Of a stretch of DNA of 64,000 nt, positions 17,013-25,879 are shown piece after piece. The translations under genes were made by a program, and so were the position numbers. This DNA comes from Rhodococcus sp. HM1. GTDB taxonomy: Bacteria; Actinomycetota; Actinomycetes; Mycobacteriales; Mycobacteriaceae. Under the pieces are notes generated by a model, which saw only the letters and a program-made list of their open reading frames with translations, was not told where the DNA came from and did not search any database. The stretch covers positions 62,001 to 126,000 of the forward strand of contig NZ_JALPTB010000001.1 in NCBI RefSeq assembly GCF_023218075.1, read 5' to 3'. The number at the start of each line of letters is the position of its first letter. The stretch's first letter is position 1.

Positions 17013-18151
17013 GCCCGGTCCTCCGTGCTCTCGGCGGCACCGACCGGAAGCACGGCCCGCACGACGAAGCCGCGTTCCGGTCCCGGTGCGGCGACGAGCG
17101 TTCCACCGAGCTCGGCTGCACGATCTGCCATCGCGCGGAGGCCGAGGCCACCGGTCGGCGCGTCGGTGGTGCGGCCACGCCCGTCGTCGGCGACCCGCAC
17201 TGTCACCGCCTGTCCTTCGCGCATGATCTCGACAGTCACCCTGGTGGCCTGCGCGTGCCGGAGAACGTTGGTCGTCGCCTCCGCGACGATCGAATACGCG
17301 ACATGATCGACGTCGGCCGGTAGTGGGAGGGCCGGTACCCGCACGTCGACGTCGAGGCCGGCGGCCCGGACGCGGTCGACGAGAACCGGCAGGTCGGCCA
17401 GACCACGTCGCGGTCGGCGCTCGGCGGCGTCACCCGTGAGGGTCGTCAGCTCGGTCCGCAGGTCGTTGAGGGCGTCGCGGCTCGTGTCGCGGATGGCGAC
17501 CAGTGCGTCCCGCACCGCCTCCGGGTTGCGCTCGAGCACGTGCAGCGCCACCCCGGCCTGCATCGCGATCACTGCGAGCCCGTGCCCGACCCCGTCGTGC
17601 AGGTCGCGGGCGATGCGTAGTTGTTCCTCGGTCGCGGCACGGCGGATCCGCTCGGCGTTCGCATCCCGCCGAGCCGACCGCCACCACCCCACGGCCGCGG
17701 CGGCGAGGGCGAGGGCGGCGGTGCCGAGTGTCTGCCAGAGTGTGACCCACGCGGGATATCCGGCGACGAGGACCCGGGCCGTCATCCCAGCGACGAGAAC
17801 CAGGACGGCGAGGGCAGCGGGAACAGCGAGGTCGCGGGCGGGACGCACGCTCGCCGCCCCGAACGCTGCGAGCGCGGGCAGGAGGAAGATCGGTCCGTCG
17901 GCTCCACCGGTCGCAAAGTAGATCCCGACCAGCGCAGGCACCGCGATCAAGGCGGTTCGTGGCCATCGCGGGGCGGTCAGTGCGACCCCCGCGCAGGCCG
18001 CGGCGAGGGCACCCGCACCGACCATCGCGGCCGGCGGGCGCATGTTGTTCGCCCCGAGTGTCGCCACGGTGACCAGGGCAACGAGCGCGAGCGTGAACCC
18101 GACGCGGAGCATCACCGGTTCGGTGACGGCACGGCCCTGATCGGTACCCAC
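17009..18151 (-). CDS. Sensor histidine kinase (HisKA_3/NarX type)
   Basis: About 380 residues. Four to five hydrophobic TM segments in the first 150 residues are followed by the dimerisation box IARDLHDGVGHGLAV (phospho-His near 185), an N-box (EATTNVLRHAQA) and a G-box (GGLGLRAMADRAAELGG). This architecture pairs with NarL-type regulators and often responds to envelope stress or antimicrobials. The start is uncertain: GTG 18151 is taken, while ATG 18112 or GTG 18115 would also keep the first TM helix, and no clear Shine-Dalgarno decides. Confidence 0.88.
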   Translation of the reverse strand: MGTDQGRAVTEPVMLRVGFTLALVALVTVATLGANNMRPPAAMVGAGALAAACAGVALTAPRWPRTALIAVPALVGIYFATGGADGPIFLLPALAAFGAASVRPARDLAVPAALAVLVLVAGMTARVLVAGYPAWVTLWQTLGTAALALAAAAVGWWRSARRDANAERIRRAATEEQLRIARDLHDGVGHGLAVIAMQAGVALHVLERNPEAVRDALVAIRDTSRDALNDLRTELTTLTGDAAERRPRRGLADLPVLVDRVRAAGLDVDVRVPALPLPADVDHVAYSIVAEATTNVLRHAQATRVTVEIMREGQAVTVRVADDGRGRTTDAPTGGLGLRAMADRAAELGGTLVAAPGPERGFVVRAVLPVGAAESTEDRA

Positions 18152-18260
18152 ATCGTCGACGCTAGCCGTGCACGCCGGTCGATGGTGTACGCAATATCGC
18201 GTAGGTCGATGACGCCCGTGGGCGGACGACGTCGGCGTGTGTGCGGCCGACGATCGAGGC

Positions 18261-19238
18261 ATGACCGACAACACGACACTCACTACTGCAACCGACCGGC
18301 CCGGCCGGGCGGGATCGGCCGATATCGATGCCGACGTCGTGGTCGAGACGTCGGCGCTGACCAAACGCTATGGCGACCGCGCCGCGGTCGACTCCGTAGA
18401 CATGACCGTTCGACGCGGCGAGATCTACGGATTCCTCGGCCCCAACGGCGCAGGGAAGACCACGACGCTGCGCATGATCCTCGGCCTGATCCGCCCGACC
18501 TCCGGGTCCGTCCGCGTTCTCGGCAGGCCTGCCGGCTCGCGCGAATCGTCCTCGTGTACCGGTGCTCTCATCGAGGGACCTGGTTTCTTTCCCTATCTGT
18601 CGGGACGAGCGAACCTGCGCACCCTGGCCCGTCACCGCGGGTTGAGTGATCGGTGCGTGGAGGAGGTGCTGGCCCGGGTCGGTCTTGTCGACCGCGGCAA
18701 CGATGCGTACAAGTCGTATTCGCTGGGGATGAAGCAGCGGCTCGGGGTCGCCGCGGCCCTGCTCGGTGACCCGGACCTGATCGTGCTCGACGAGCCGACC
18801 AACGGCCTCGACCCGAGCGGCATGGCCGACATGCGGGCCCTGATCGTCGACCTCGCCACGGCCGGGCACACCGTGATTCTGTCGAGTCACCTGCTCGGCG
18901 AGGTCCAGGAGATCTGCGACCGCGTCGGCGTGATCGCGAACGGGCGCCTGGTGCGCGAATCGGCCGTGTCCACCCTGCTCGGCGACGCGATCCTGAAGGT
19001 GCGCGGCACGCCCCAGGACCGGGTGGTGTCGATCGCCTCGGATCTCGCCGGTGAGAACGGCTTCGAGATCGACGGCGACGCTGTGCTGCTGGACCTGCCA
19101 CCCGACCGTGCACCCGATGTTGTCCGGGCGCTCGTCGCCGCCGATGTGGCGGTGTCGTCGATCGGACCGACCGAACGCACCCTCGAGGACGTGTTCTTCG
19201 AGATGACCACCACTTCCACACCGATGAAAGGGGTGTGA
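18261..19238 (+). CDS. ABC transporter ATP-binding protein
   Basis: The 325-residue ATPase has Walker A GPNGAGKTT (60-68), signature YSLGMKQRLG, Walker B LIVLDEPTNGLDP and the H-loop (ILSSHLL). Its C-terminal domain resembles exporters of the CcmA/DrrA/BcrA type that remove drugs, peptides or lipids. The first 30 residues are a low-complexity Thr/Asp-rich tail. It is followed one base later by its permease gene and is divergent from the two-component pair, a common arrangement for regulated resistance exporters. Confidence 0.92.
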   Translation: MTDNTTLTTATDRPGRAGSADIDADVVVETSALTKRYGDRAAVDSVDMTVRRGEIYGFLGPNGAGKTTTLRMILGLIRPTSGSVRVLGRPAGSRESSSCTGALIEGPGFFPYLSGRANLRTLARHRGLSDRCVEEVLARVGLVDRGNDAYKSYSLGMKQRLGVAAALLGDPDLIVLDEPTNGLDPSGMADMRALIVDLATAGHTVILSSHLLGEVQEICDRVGVIANGRLVRESAVSTLLGDAILKVRGTPQDRVVSIASDLAGENGFEIDGDAVLLDLPPDRAPDVVRALVAADVAVSSIGPTERTLEDVFFEMTTTSTPMKGV

Positions 19239-19239
19239 C

Positions 19240-20133
19240 ATGTCCGCCTCGACACTCCGCTCACCCACCAGCTCGGTCCCCGATGTCGCGGGGCGCAACA
19301 CCGTGGCGCGCAGTGTGCGCGCCGAACTGTTCCGGTTGCGTGCGTGGCCGGCGATGTGGGCGACCCTCGGCACATGGTTCCTGCTCGCGACCGTATTCGG
19401 TTACGTGTTCCCGTACATCTCCTATACGACCGGATCGGCCGGTTTCTCCACCGAGGGACAATCTGCCGAAGTCCTGTTGCAGGGCGTCCTGCCCGAGTCG
19501 GTACCCGATGTCCTGGTACAGGGCACGCCGTTGTTCGGGGGTGCCCTCGTGCTCGTCCTCGGCGCCCTCGTTGCAGGGAACGGTTACACCTGGGGAACCT
19601 GGAAGACGGTGTTCACCCACGGCCGGCTGCGTCCGACGAGCGGGGCGCTGCTCGCGCTCGCGGTGATCGTGGCCGCGATGGTGATCGTCACCGCGGTGCT
19701 GTGCACGGCCATTTCCGTCGTACTCGCCAGGGTCGAATCGCAACCGCTCACCTGGCCGTCGGCTGCCGACCTTCTCCGCTCGGCGGGTACGGCGTATCTG
19801 GTGTTCCTGATGTGGGCGACGATCGGTTTCGCGCTGGGCACCTACGCCCGCAGTGCGGCGTTGTCGGTCGGCCTGGGTTTGGTGTGGACCCTCGTCGTGG
19901 AGAATCTGCTGCGCGGTGTCGGTTCCGCGCTGCCGCTCGTCCAGGACGTGACGGCATTCCTGCCGGGCACCGCCGCCGGATCGCTCGTCGGTGCGGTGAC
20001 CGGGGCGGGACAGGGCACGCCCGGGGTGGTGGACGTGATCTCCGGACCCAGGGCGGTCGTCACCGTCACCGCCTACATCGTGGTCGCGGTGGTGACCACC
20101 GGGATTCTGGTGCGGCGTCGGGACGTGGACTGA
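19240..20133 (+). CDS. ABC transporter permease (ABC-2 type)
   Basis: The 297-residue membrane protein has about six hydrophobic segments (for example MWATLGTWFLLATVFGYVF, GGALVLVLGALVAGN, LALAVIVAAMVIVTAVLC, AYIVVAVVTTGILV) and ends in positively charged VRRRDVD. It starts one base after the ATPase stop, so the two form one exporter. The substrate cannot be read from sequence. Long periplasmic loops between TM1 and TM2 are usual for bacitracin- or daunorubicin-type permeases. Confidence 0.88.
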   Translation: MSASTLRSPTSSVPDVAGRNTVARSVRAELFRLRAWPAMWATLGTWFLLATVFGYVFPYISYTTGSAGFSTEGQSAEVLLQGVLPESVPDVLVQGTPLFGGALVLVLGALVAGNGYTWGTWKTVFTHGRLRPTSGALLALAVIVAAMVIVTAVLCTAISVVLARVESQPLTWPSAADLLRSAGTAYLVFLMWATIGFALGTYARSAALSVGLGLVWTLVVENLLRGVGSALPLVQDVTAFLPGTAAGSLVGAVTGAGQGTPGVVDVISGPRAVVTVTAYIVVAVVTTGILVRRRDVD

Positions 20134-20325
20134 CCGCGATGCTCCTGTCGGGTAACGAGTTTCGCAGTCTTCCCGGCATCCGCACCACCACCGGAAACAG
20201 TGGAGACTAAACTCTTCTCAACCGTTTGCTTTCCGAATGCCGGGATCGTCCTGCTCTCGGGCGCCGTCGACAAAAGCGGATGTCCAGGCCGGTCGCGGTG
20301 TACCCGGAAGGAACAGGGGAGAGGC

Positions 20326-21120
20326 ATGCAGATCGCGATCGGCCAGTTCGCGTCCGGCGATGACACGGCCGCCAACCTCGCACGTGTCGGTGACCTGGTG
20401 AAACAGGCGGCATCGGCAGGTGCCCGTCTGCTCGTACTGCCCGAGTACTCCATGTTCACGGCGCCGGTGATGGACGATCGATTCGTGGAGACGGCGGAAC
20501 CGCTGGACGGACGATTCGTCACGGAGCTGGGGCATCTGGCGCAGACCCACGACATCCACATCGTCGCGGGGATGAACGAGACCATCACGGGCGAGGACCG
20601 CATCTACAACACTGTTGTCGCGATGGCTCCCCACCGCAGCATCGTGGCGACCTACCGAAAAATCCATCTCTACGACGCATTCGGCTACCGCGAATCGGAC
20701 ATGGTGCAGGCCGGACCCCTCGCCGCCCCGGAGACCTTCCGGATAGACGGAATCACCTTCGGAATCCAGACCTGCTACGACCTCCGCTTTCCCGAGGTGA
20801 CGAGGACGATCGTCGATGCCGGTGCCGATGTCCTGATCCTGCCGGCGGCGTGGATGGCCGGACCGCTCAAGGAAGACCACTGGACCACTCTGGTCCGGGC
20901 TCGCGCCATCGAAAACACGATCTATGTCGCTGCAGCCGACCAGAATGCTCCGGTGGGATCCGGCGCGAGCATCGTCGTCGATCCCATGGGTGTGGTGATT
21001 GCGGGGCTGGGTGAGCGTGAAGGTATCGCCGTGGCCGAGGTCGATCCGGCTCGCCTGTCTGCCGTTCGTGCCAAGAATCCCGCTCTGGCACTGCGCCGGT
21101 ACACGGTCGTTCCGCGATAG
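20326..21120 (+). CDS. Carbon-nitrogen hydrolase (nitrilase superfamily amidase)
   Basis: The 264-residue enzyme has the Glu-Lys-Cys triad: E40 (LPEYSMF), K112 (YRKIHLYD) and C150 (QTCYDLRFPE). It hydrolyses amides, ureido compounds or nitriles; this branch contains omega-amidase and Nit-like deaminated-glutathione amidases. The ATG at 20326 follows a GGGGAGAGG Shine-Dalgarno. It stands alone upstream of kstD with about 140 bp between, so a link to steroid metabolism is not indicated. Confidence 0.87.
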   Translation: MQIAIGQFASGDDTAANLARVGDLVKQAASAGARLLVLPEYSMFTAPVMDDRFVETAEPLDGRFVTELGHLAQTHDIHIVAGMNETITGEDRIYNTVVAMAPHRSIVATYRKIHLYDAFGYRESDMVQAGPLAAPETFRIDGITFGIQTCYDLRFPEVTRTIVDAGADVLILPAAWMAGPLKEDHWTTLVRARAIENTIYVAAADQNAPVGSGASIVVDPMGVVIAGLGEREGIAVAEVDPARLSAVRAKNPALALRRYTVVPR

Positions 21121-21171
21121 TCGCCGTTCCGGTTTCCCGGCGCGGACCGGTTCGTCCGGTTCCCGACCGCG

Positions 21172-21190
21172 TGTCCCGGTGGTAGGGAAC
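21172..21190. promoter_or_regulatory. Degenerate operator candidate before kstD
   Basis: TGTCCCG-GTGGT-AGGGAAC keeps the 7-5-7 layout of sites 1-3, but the right arm matches only at GGGA. It begins 28 nt before a TACCGT -10 box (ends at 21190, box at 21219-21224), the same spacing seen at sites 1 and 2. The sequence alone is weak; the spacing is what makes it worth noting. Confidence 0.35.
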
Positions 21191-21263
21191 GTCCGTGCCG
21201 TCGGGGTCGATACCGGTCTACCGTCGTCCCTCGTTGCGGAACAACCAGGCGAAGGAGAGTGGC

Positions 21264-22973
21264 ATGGCGAAGAAGCCCGTACCGGCCCCCGTCCAGGCAC
21301 AGGACACCACCGTGGACCTGCTCGTGATCGGCTCGGGCACCGGCCTGGCCGCCGCGCTCACGGCGCACGAGGAGGGACTGTCTGCGCTCGTCGTCGAGAA
21401 GACGCAGTACGTCGGCGGCTCGACGGCACGGTCGGGCGGCGCGTTCTGGATGCCCGCCAATCCCGTTCTGCAGGAAGCGCGTTCCGGGGACACCCGTGAG
21501 CGTGGCCGCACCTACGTCCGCGCGGTGGTCGACGGCAGCGCCCCCGCCGAGCGCGGTGACGCGTTCGTCGACAACGGCGCCGAGACGGTGGCGATGCTCA
21601 GCCGCACCACGCCGATGAAGTTCTTCTGGGCCAAGGGCTACGCCGACTACCACCCGGAGCGTCCCGGCGGCGCAGCGATCGGACGCACGTGCGAATGCCG
21701 CCCGTTCGACCTGTCGCAGCTCGGCGACGAGCGGGGCCGGTTGCGGCCGGGGCTGATGGAGGCGAGTCTGCCGATGCCCACCACCGGCGCCGACTACAAG
21801 TGGATGAACCTCATGGCACGGGTGCCGGTCAAGGGATTCGCGACGATCTTCCGCCGCCTCGCGCAGGGCGTGGCAGGGCTGGCGATCAAGCGCGAGTACG
21901 TCGCCGGTGGCCAGGCCATCGCCGCGGGTCTGTTCGCGGGTGTGCTGCGCGCAGGGATCCCGGTGTGGACGGAGACCTCGCTGGTGCGCCTGGTGACCGA
22001 CGGCGATCGCGTAACCGGCGCGGTCGTCGAGCAGAACGGCCGGGAGGTGACCGTCACGGCCCGTCGCGGTGTGGTCCTCGCAGCCGGTGGTTTCGACCAC
22101 GACATGCAGTGGCGGCACAAGTTCCAGTCGGAATCGCTCGTCGACGGCGAGAGCCTCGGCGCGGAGGGCAACACCGGCGACGCCATCAAGATCGCGCAGG
22201 AGATCGGCGCCGATGTCGACCTGATGGATCAGGCGTGGTGGTTCCCGGCGGTCGCACCGTCGCGCGAAGGCAATTCGCCGCTGGTGATGCTCGCCGAGCG
22301 GTCGCTGCCCGGCTCGTTCATCGTGGACCAGAAGGGTTCCCGGTTCATCAACGAGTCCTGCGACTACATGACGTTCGGCCAGACCGTCCTCGAGCGTGAA
22401 CGCTCGGGTGATTCGGTCGAGTCGATGTGGATCGTGTTCGACCAGAAGTACCGCAACAGCTACGTGTTCGCCGCGGGACTGTTCCCGCGCCAGCCGATTC
22501 CGGGATCCTGGTTCAAGGCCGGTATCGCGCACAGCGGTGCCACCCCCGAGGAACTCGCGGCATCGATGGGAATCCCGGTGGAGGCCTTCGCCGAGACCTT
22601 CCGCCGGTTCAACGACGACGCGGTGGCGGGAACGGACTCCGAATTCGCGCGCGGCGCAAGCGCATACGACCGGTACTACGGCGACCCGACGGTCGAGCCG
22701 AACCCGAACCTGCGTCCGCTCGACCACGGTCCGTACTTCGCGGTGAAGATGACTCTGTCCGATCTCGGCACGTGCGGCGGCCTGCGCGCCGACGAACGTG
22801 CTCGCGTGCTGCGCGAGGACGGCAGCGTCATCGAGGGTCTGTACGCGATCGGCAACACCGCGGCCAACGCGTTCGGCAATCGCTACCCGGGTGCGGGCGC
22901 AACCATCGGCCAGGGTCTGGTCTTCGGATACATCGCGGCGCGCGACGCCGCGAACTCGAGCGTGTCCGTCTGA
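21264..22973 (+). CDS. kstD: 3-ketosteroid delta-1-dehydrogenase
   Basis: The 569-residue FAD enzyme of the fumarate reductase/KstD family has dinucleotide motif GSGTG (23-27), GGSTARSGGAFWMP, and the C-terminal active-site motif NRYPGAGATIG. The Tyr and Gly of YPGAG correspond to Y487/G491 of R. erythropolis KstD1. It introduces the 1,2 double bond in ring A, which with KshA activity causes ring B opening. The ATG at 21264 has AAGGAG upstream. It completes the ring-opening set of the island at the other end of a 5-kb intervening segment. Confidence 0.9.
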   Translation: MAKKPVPAPVQAQDTTVDLLVIGSGTGLAAALTAHEEGLSALVVEKTQYVGGSTARSGGAFWMPANPVLQEARSGDTRERGRTYVRAVVDGSAPAERGDAFVDNGAETVAMLSRTTPMKFFWAKGYADYHPERPGGAAIGRTCECRPFDLSQLGDERGRLRPGLMEASLPMPTTGADYKWMNLMARVPVKGFATIFRRLAQGVAGLAIKREYVAGGQAIAAGLFAGVLRAGIPVWTETSLVRLVTDGDRVTGAVVEQNGREVTVTARRGVVLAAGGFDHDMQWRHKFQSESLVDGESLGAEGNTGDAIKIAQEIGADVDLMDQAWWFPAVAPSREGNSPLVMLAERSLPGSFIVDQKGSRFINESCDYMTFGQTVLERERSGDSVESMWIVFDQKYRNSYVFAAGLFPRQPIPGSWFKAGIAHSGATPEELAASMGIPVEAFAETFRRFNDDAVAGTDSEFARGASAYDRYYGDPTVEPNPNLRPLDHGPYFAVKMTLSDLGTCGGLRADERARVLREDGSVIEGLYAIGNTAANAFGNRYPGAGATIGQGLVFGYIAARDAANSSVSV

Positions 22974-23005
22974 CGCATTCTCGCCGAGCGAGAGGGAGAA
23001 TCATC

Positions 23006-23551
23006 GTGAAAAGTGTTGTTCCGGAAACAGGTTCCGCACCCACCTTCCTGTCGCTCGGCGTCGCGGCGGGCCGGCTCGACGGCGCAGGTGCCGACGAGGC
23101 GGACATCGTGTTCTTCCTCCCACCTCGGGCGGACGAACCGCTCCGTGGCCGGACCCGCACGGTGCGCGACGCCGAGACCCACCGTGTGGACCGGACCGTC
23201 GAGTACTTCGACACGGTCGGCCGCAGGGTTGCCGAAGTGTTTCTGTCGGGGTGTGAGGACGCACCGGCGACATCGGAGCGGGCCGTGGGGGAACTCGCCC
23301 GCTGTGTCGTCGATCGGTTCGGCGTCGAGAACGTCCGGAGGTTCCGCGTCCGCATCACCGGTCCCACGGCCGGTGCCGAACCGGCGAAGTGCACTGTCGG
23401 TGTGCTGCAGCACTATCGCACCGATCACGAATTCGTGCAGGACGTCGCAGTAATGTGTGCGACCGATTCGGGGGCGGTGATCGCACGGGCGTGGGTCACG
23501 GTCGCGGTCCCGGCGCGGTCCGATGCTGCCGTGGAGGGTATGTCCGCATGA
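23006..23551 (+). CDS. Unknown protein downstream of kstD
   Basis: The 181-residue soluble protein begins at GTG 23006 with GAGGGAGAA upstream. No known domain was recognised. It is acidic in the centre (ADEADIVFFLPPRADEPL), contains the strand-like segment RVDRTVEYFDTVGRRVAEVFLSG, and ends ARAWVTVAVPARS, suggesting a mixed alpha/beta fold. It starts 32 bp after kstD and is probably co-transcribed, so a helper or enzyme in steroid metabolism is possible, but nothing in the sequence shows it. Confidence 0.7.
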   Translation: MKSVVPETGSAPTFLSLGVAAGRLDGAGADEADIVFFLPPRADEPLRGRTRTVRDAETHRVDRTVEYFDTVGRRVAEVFLSGCEDAPATSERAVGELARCVVDRFGVENVRRFRVRITGPTAGAEPAKCTVGVLQHYRTDHEFVQDVAVMCATDSGAVIARAWVTVAVPARSDAAVEGMSA

Positions 23552-23587
23552 GCGCGAGTGCGTTCGGGGCGGACTTCTGCCGACGTC

Positions 23588-24469
23588 TCAGCTTCTGGTG
23601 ACGAGTTCGAACACGCGGGCACTTGTCGAACGGCCGAGTGCCGCAATGTGATCGTCCATCCTCGACGCCATGTCCGACATGATCCGCAGGATGAACCGGT
23701 CACCGACGGCAGAGTTGAGCAGTGCCCGCGCCCAGCCTGCCGCACCCACCCATCCCGGGACGTACACACGGCGAGAGCGCTTGTCGAGTCCGCGCACGAA
23801 CGCTGCGGCACACGTCTCGACCGGACGAACACGGCCCAGCGGACCAGGCATCTCCGTGAACGCCTGGTCGAATGCAGGTAGATCGGTCCGTGCTTCCTGC
23901 ACCATCGGAGTGTCGATCCACGACATGTGGGCCGTTCCGACATCGACCCCGTACGGCCTCATCTCGAGGCGCAGTGCGTTGGCGAAGTGTTCCACACCGG
24001 CTTTCGCCGTGCTGTACGCGGCCAGGCCCGGGGCGGCCAGATAAGCCGCCAGCGACGAGACGACGAGGATGTACCCGCGGTGCGCGATCACCGACGGCAA
24101 CGCCGCGCGTACCGTATGGAACACCCCGACGATGTCGACCTCGATGACCTCGCGGAACGCATCGGGGTCGACCCGCAGGATCGAACCGTACGATGTGATG
24201 CCCGCATTGGCGACAACGAAATCGATGCTGCCGAAGCGGTCGATCCCGGCATCGACGGCAGCCTGAACCGCACCGAGATCCCTTACATCGGCGACGCTTC
24301 CGACGGCCCTGTCCTCGCCGATCTCGGCGACCAGTGCTTCGAGTGGCTGCGCGTCCACGTCGAACAGGACCAGTCGGGCGCCCTCCTCGGACAGGGCACG
24401 CGCTGTGGCGGCGCCGATGCCGCGCGCTGCGCCGGAAATCAGGACGGTCTTACCTGTCAGCGCGCTCAT
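23588..24469 (-). CDS. Short-chain dehydrogenase/reductase
   Basis: The 293-residue classical SDR has GAARGIG, VVANAG, Ser in VVSSLAAY and YSTAK. A C-terminal extension contains hydrophobic WVGAAGWARALLNSAVGDRFI, as in SDRs that act on lipids or bind the membrane. It is the last gene of a minus-strand run (hemerythrin, reductase, CBS protein, SDR) and starts 26 bp after the CBS gene. It converges on the kstD unit. The substrate is unassigned. Confidence 0.85.
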   Translation of the reverse strand: MSALTGKTVLISGAARGIGAATARALSEEGARLVLFDVDAQPLEALVAEIGEDRAVGSVADVRDLGAVQAAVDAGIDRFGSIDFVVANAGITSYGSILRVDPDAFREVIEVDIVGVFHTVRAALPSVIAHRGYILVVSSLAAYLAAPGLAAYSTAKAGVEHFANALRLEMRPYGVDVGTAHMSWIDTPMVQEARTDLPAFDQAFTEMPGPLGRVRPVETCAAAFVRGLDKRSRRVYVPGWVGAAGWARALLNSAVGDRFILRIMSDMASRMDDHIAALGRSTSARVFELVTRS

Positions 24470-24495
24470 CGGCGCTCACCTCGATTCGGGACGGG

Positions 24496-24918
24496 TTATC
24501 TCATGGTGGCGCAGATGGATTCGACGAACCGGCCGACCTGTTCCTCGGGCAGGTGTGTGGCCAGATCCGCTTCGCTGATCATTCCGATCAGCCGGTGGTC
24601 GGAGATCACCGGCAGTCGCCGGATCCGGTGTTCCTCCATGATCGTGAGTACGTCGTCGATGTCGGCGTCGGCATCGACCGTGCACGGCTTGCCCTGGGCG
24701 AGGTCGCCGGCGGTCATCATCGTCGGATCCAACCCGCGCGCAACGCATTTCAGAACGATGTCGCGGTCGGTGATGATGCCGTGCAGCCGGTTGTCGTCGC
24801 CGCAGATCGGAAGTGAGCCGACGTCGAGCTCACGCATCTGCTGTGCCGCGTACTCCAGGGTTTCGTGTTCGCCGATGCACGTCGCACCGGCATGCATGAT
24901 CTCTCGAGCGGTCGTCAT
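24496..24918 (-). CDS. CBS-domain pair protein, Hrp1-like
   Basis: The 140-residue protein is made of two CBS domains (TAREIMHAGATCIGEHETLEYAAQ and DADADIDDVLTIMEEHRIRRLPV). From memory it is very close to M. tuberculosis Rv2626c (hypoxic response protein 1) and keeps the Cys/His positions (C14, H18, C39) near its zinc site. Hrp1 is a DosR-regulon protein of unknown mechanism. The ATG at 24918 has GGAGG at 24922-24926. Its neighbours encode oxygen- or NO-reactive proteins, supporting a hypoxia or nitrosative role. Confidence 0.88.
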   Translation of the reverse strand: MTTAREIMHAGATCIGEHETLEYAAQQMRELDVGSLPICGDDNRLHGIITDRDIVLKCVARGLDPTMMTAGDLAQGKPCTVDADADIDDVLTIMEEHRIRRLPVISDHRLIGMISEADLATHLPEEQVGRFVESICATMR

Positions 24919-25002
24919 GACGACCCTCCTCGGTGGACGAGAATGTTTGCCCATCCATCGTCCTGCCGAGGCGGGAAGCAGGCAAGCCCCGCACCCGGGC
25001 GA

Positions 25003-25794
25003 TCAGTACGGGTCGAAGCGGATGTTCTCGACGGGGGTACCCGTCTCGATCAGCTTGTGCAGGGTCGCCCGGACCATCGCCGCGGACCCGCACAACAGGA
25101 CCTGGTGGTCGCCGAACGCGCCGTAGGACGTGACGACCTCGTCGAGGCTGCCCTCGATCAGATCGTCCGGGTCGGCGCCGATGTCGCCGAGCTGGGCGAC
25201 GATCCGGTTGTACCAAGGGTCCGGGAAGTCCGGATCCTCGACCGATTCGACGACCGGAACCACCGTCAGCCACGGCAACGCCTCGGACAGCAGCGACAGC
25301 ATGTCCGACGCGTAGAGGTCGCGGGGAGAACCGCCGCCCACGAACAGGAACGTGCGCGGCGGTTCGGGGCGGCGAGCCATGTCGAGCAGCAGTGCGCGCA
25401 GTGGGGCCAGACCGGTCCCGCCCGCGATCATGATGACGATGCGGCCGCTGTCGTCGACGTGCAGATCGCCGCCCTTCGGTTCACCGATCGTCCACACGTC
25501 GCCCGGCCGGGTGTCGGCGACGATGCTGCCGCTGACCCAGCCGCCGGGAACGGACCGCACGTGGAACTCGAGTTTGCCGTCCAGGGACGGGGGCAGCGCG
25601 GGTGAGAGGCGTCGCGGCAGACCGGGCCGCTGCGGGACGGTGACGTCGACGTACTGGCCGGCGCGGAACGGCACGACCTCGTTGTCGCACTGGAGACGGA
25701 TGACCGAGAGGTTGTTGCGAAGGCGATGGTGTTCGACGACGGTCGCGGTCACCGTCGTGCCTGTTTCGGCAGGTGAGGTCGAGGCAGGCTGCAT
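25003..25794 (-). CDS. Stand-alone FAD/NAD(P)H reductase related to flavohaemoglobin reductase half
   Basis: The 263-residue ferredoxin-NADP reductase-type protein has an FAD-binding barrel (FRAGQYVDVTVPQRPGLPRRLSPA) and an NAD(P)-binding domain (IAGGTGLAPLRALLLDM) ending in ENIRFDPY. It has no globin and no 2Fe-2S domain, so it is not KshB. The wording matches the C-terminal half of the globin-reductase encoded at 32584 (GTGLAPLRA, PWLTVVPVVE, final FDP). It lies 85 bp after a hemerythrin gene on the same strand. I infer it passes electrons to that hemerythrin or to a separate haem protein. Confidence 0.85.
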   Translation of the reverse strand: MQPASTSPAETGTTVTATVVEHHRLRNNLSVIRLQCDNEVVPFRAGQYVDVTVPQRPGLPRRLSPALPPSLDGKLEFHVRSVPGGWVSGSIVADTRPGDVWTIGEPKGGDLHVDDSGRIVIMIAGGTGLAPLRALLLDMARRPEPPRTFLFVGGGSPRDLYASDMLSLLSEALPWLTVVPVVESVEDPDFPDPWYNRIVAQLGDIGADPDDLIEGSLDEVVTSYGAFGDHQVLLCGSAAMVRATLHKLIETGTPVENIRFDPY

Positions 25795-25879
25795 TGTGTT
25801 GTATCCCCCGGGGTGCGCGGTGTTGCCCCGACTGTAATAGCCCGCCCGCGCGTCGTCCCGGTGGGTGTCGTGCGTGCGC

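Noticed and set aside
22971-23005. Another copy of the steroid-island operator near ATTCTC...GGGAGAAT before the gene at 23006.
   Set aside because: The arms do not match TCTCCCG/CGGGAGA, the spacer length differs, and the segment includes the ribosome-binding site of that gene.
25003-25794. The stand-alone reductase as KshB, the partner of KshA.
   Set aside because: KshB has a C-terminal plant-type 2Fe-2S domain with four Cys. This protein ends at FDPY without it and resembles the flavohaemoglobin reductase half instead.
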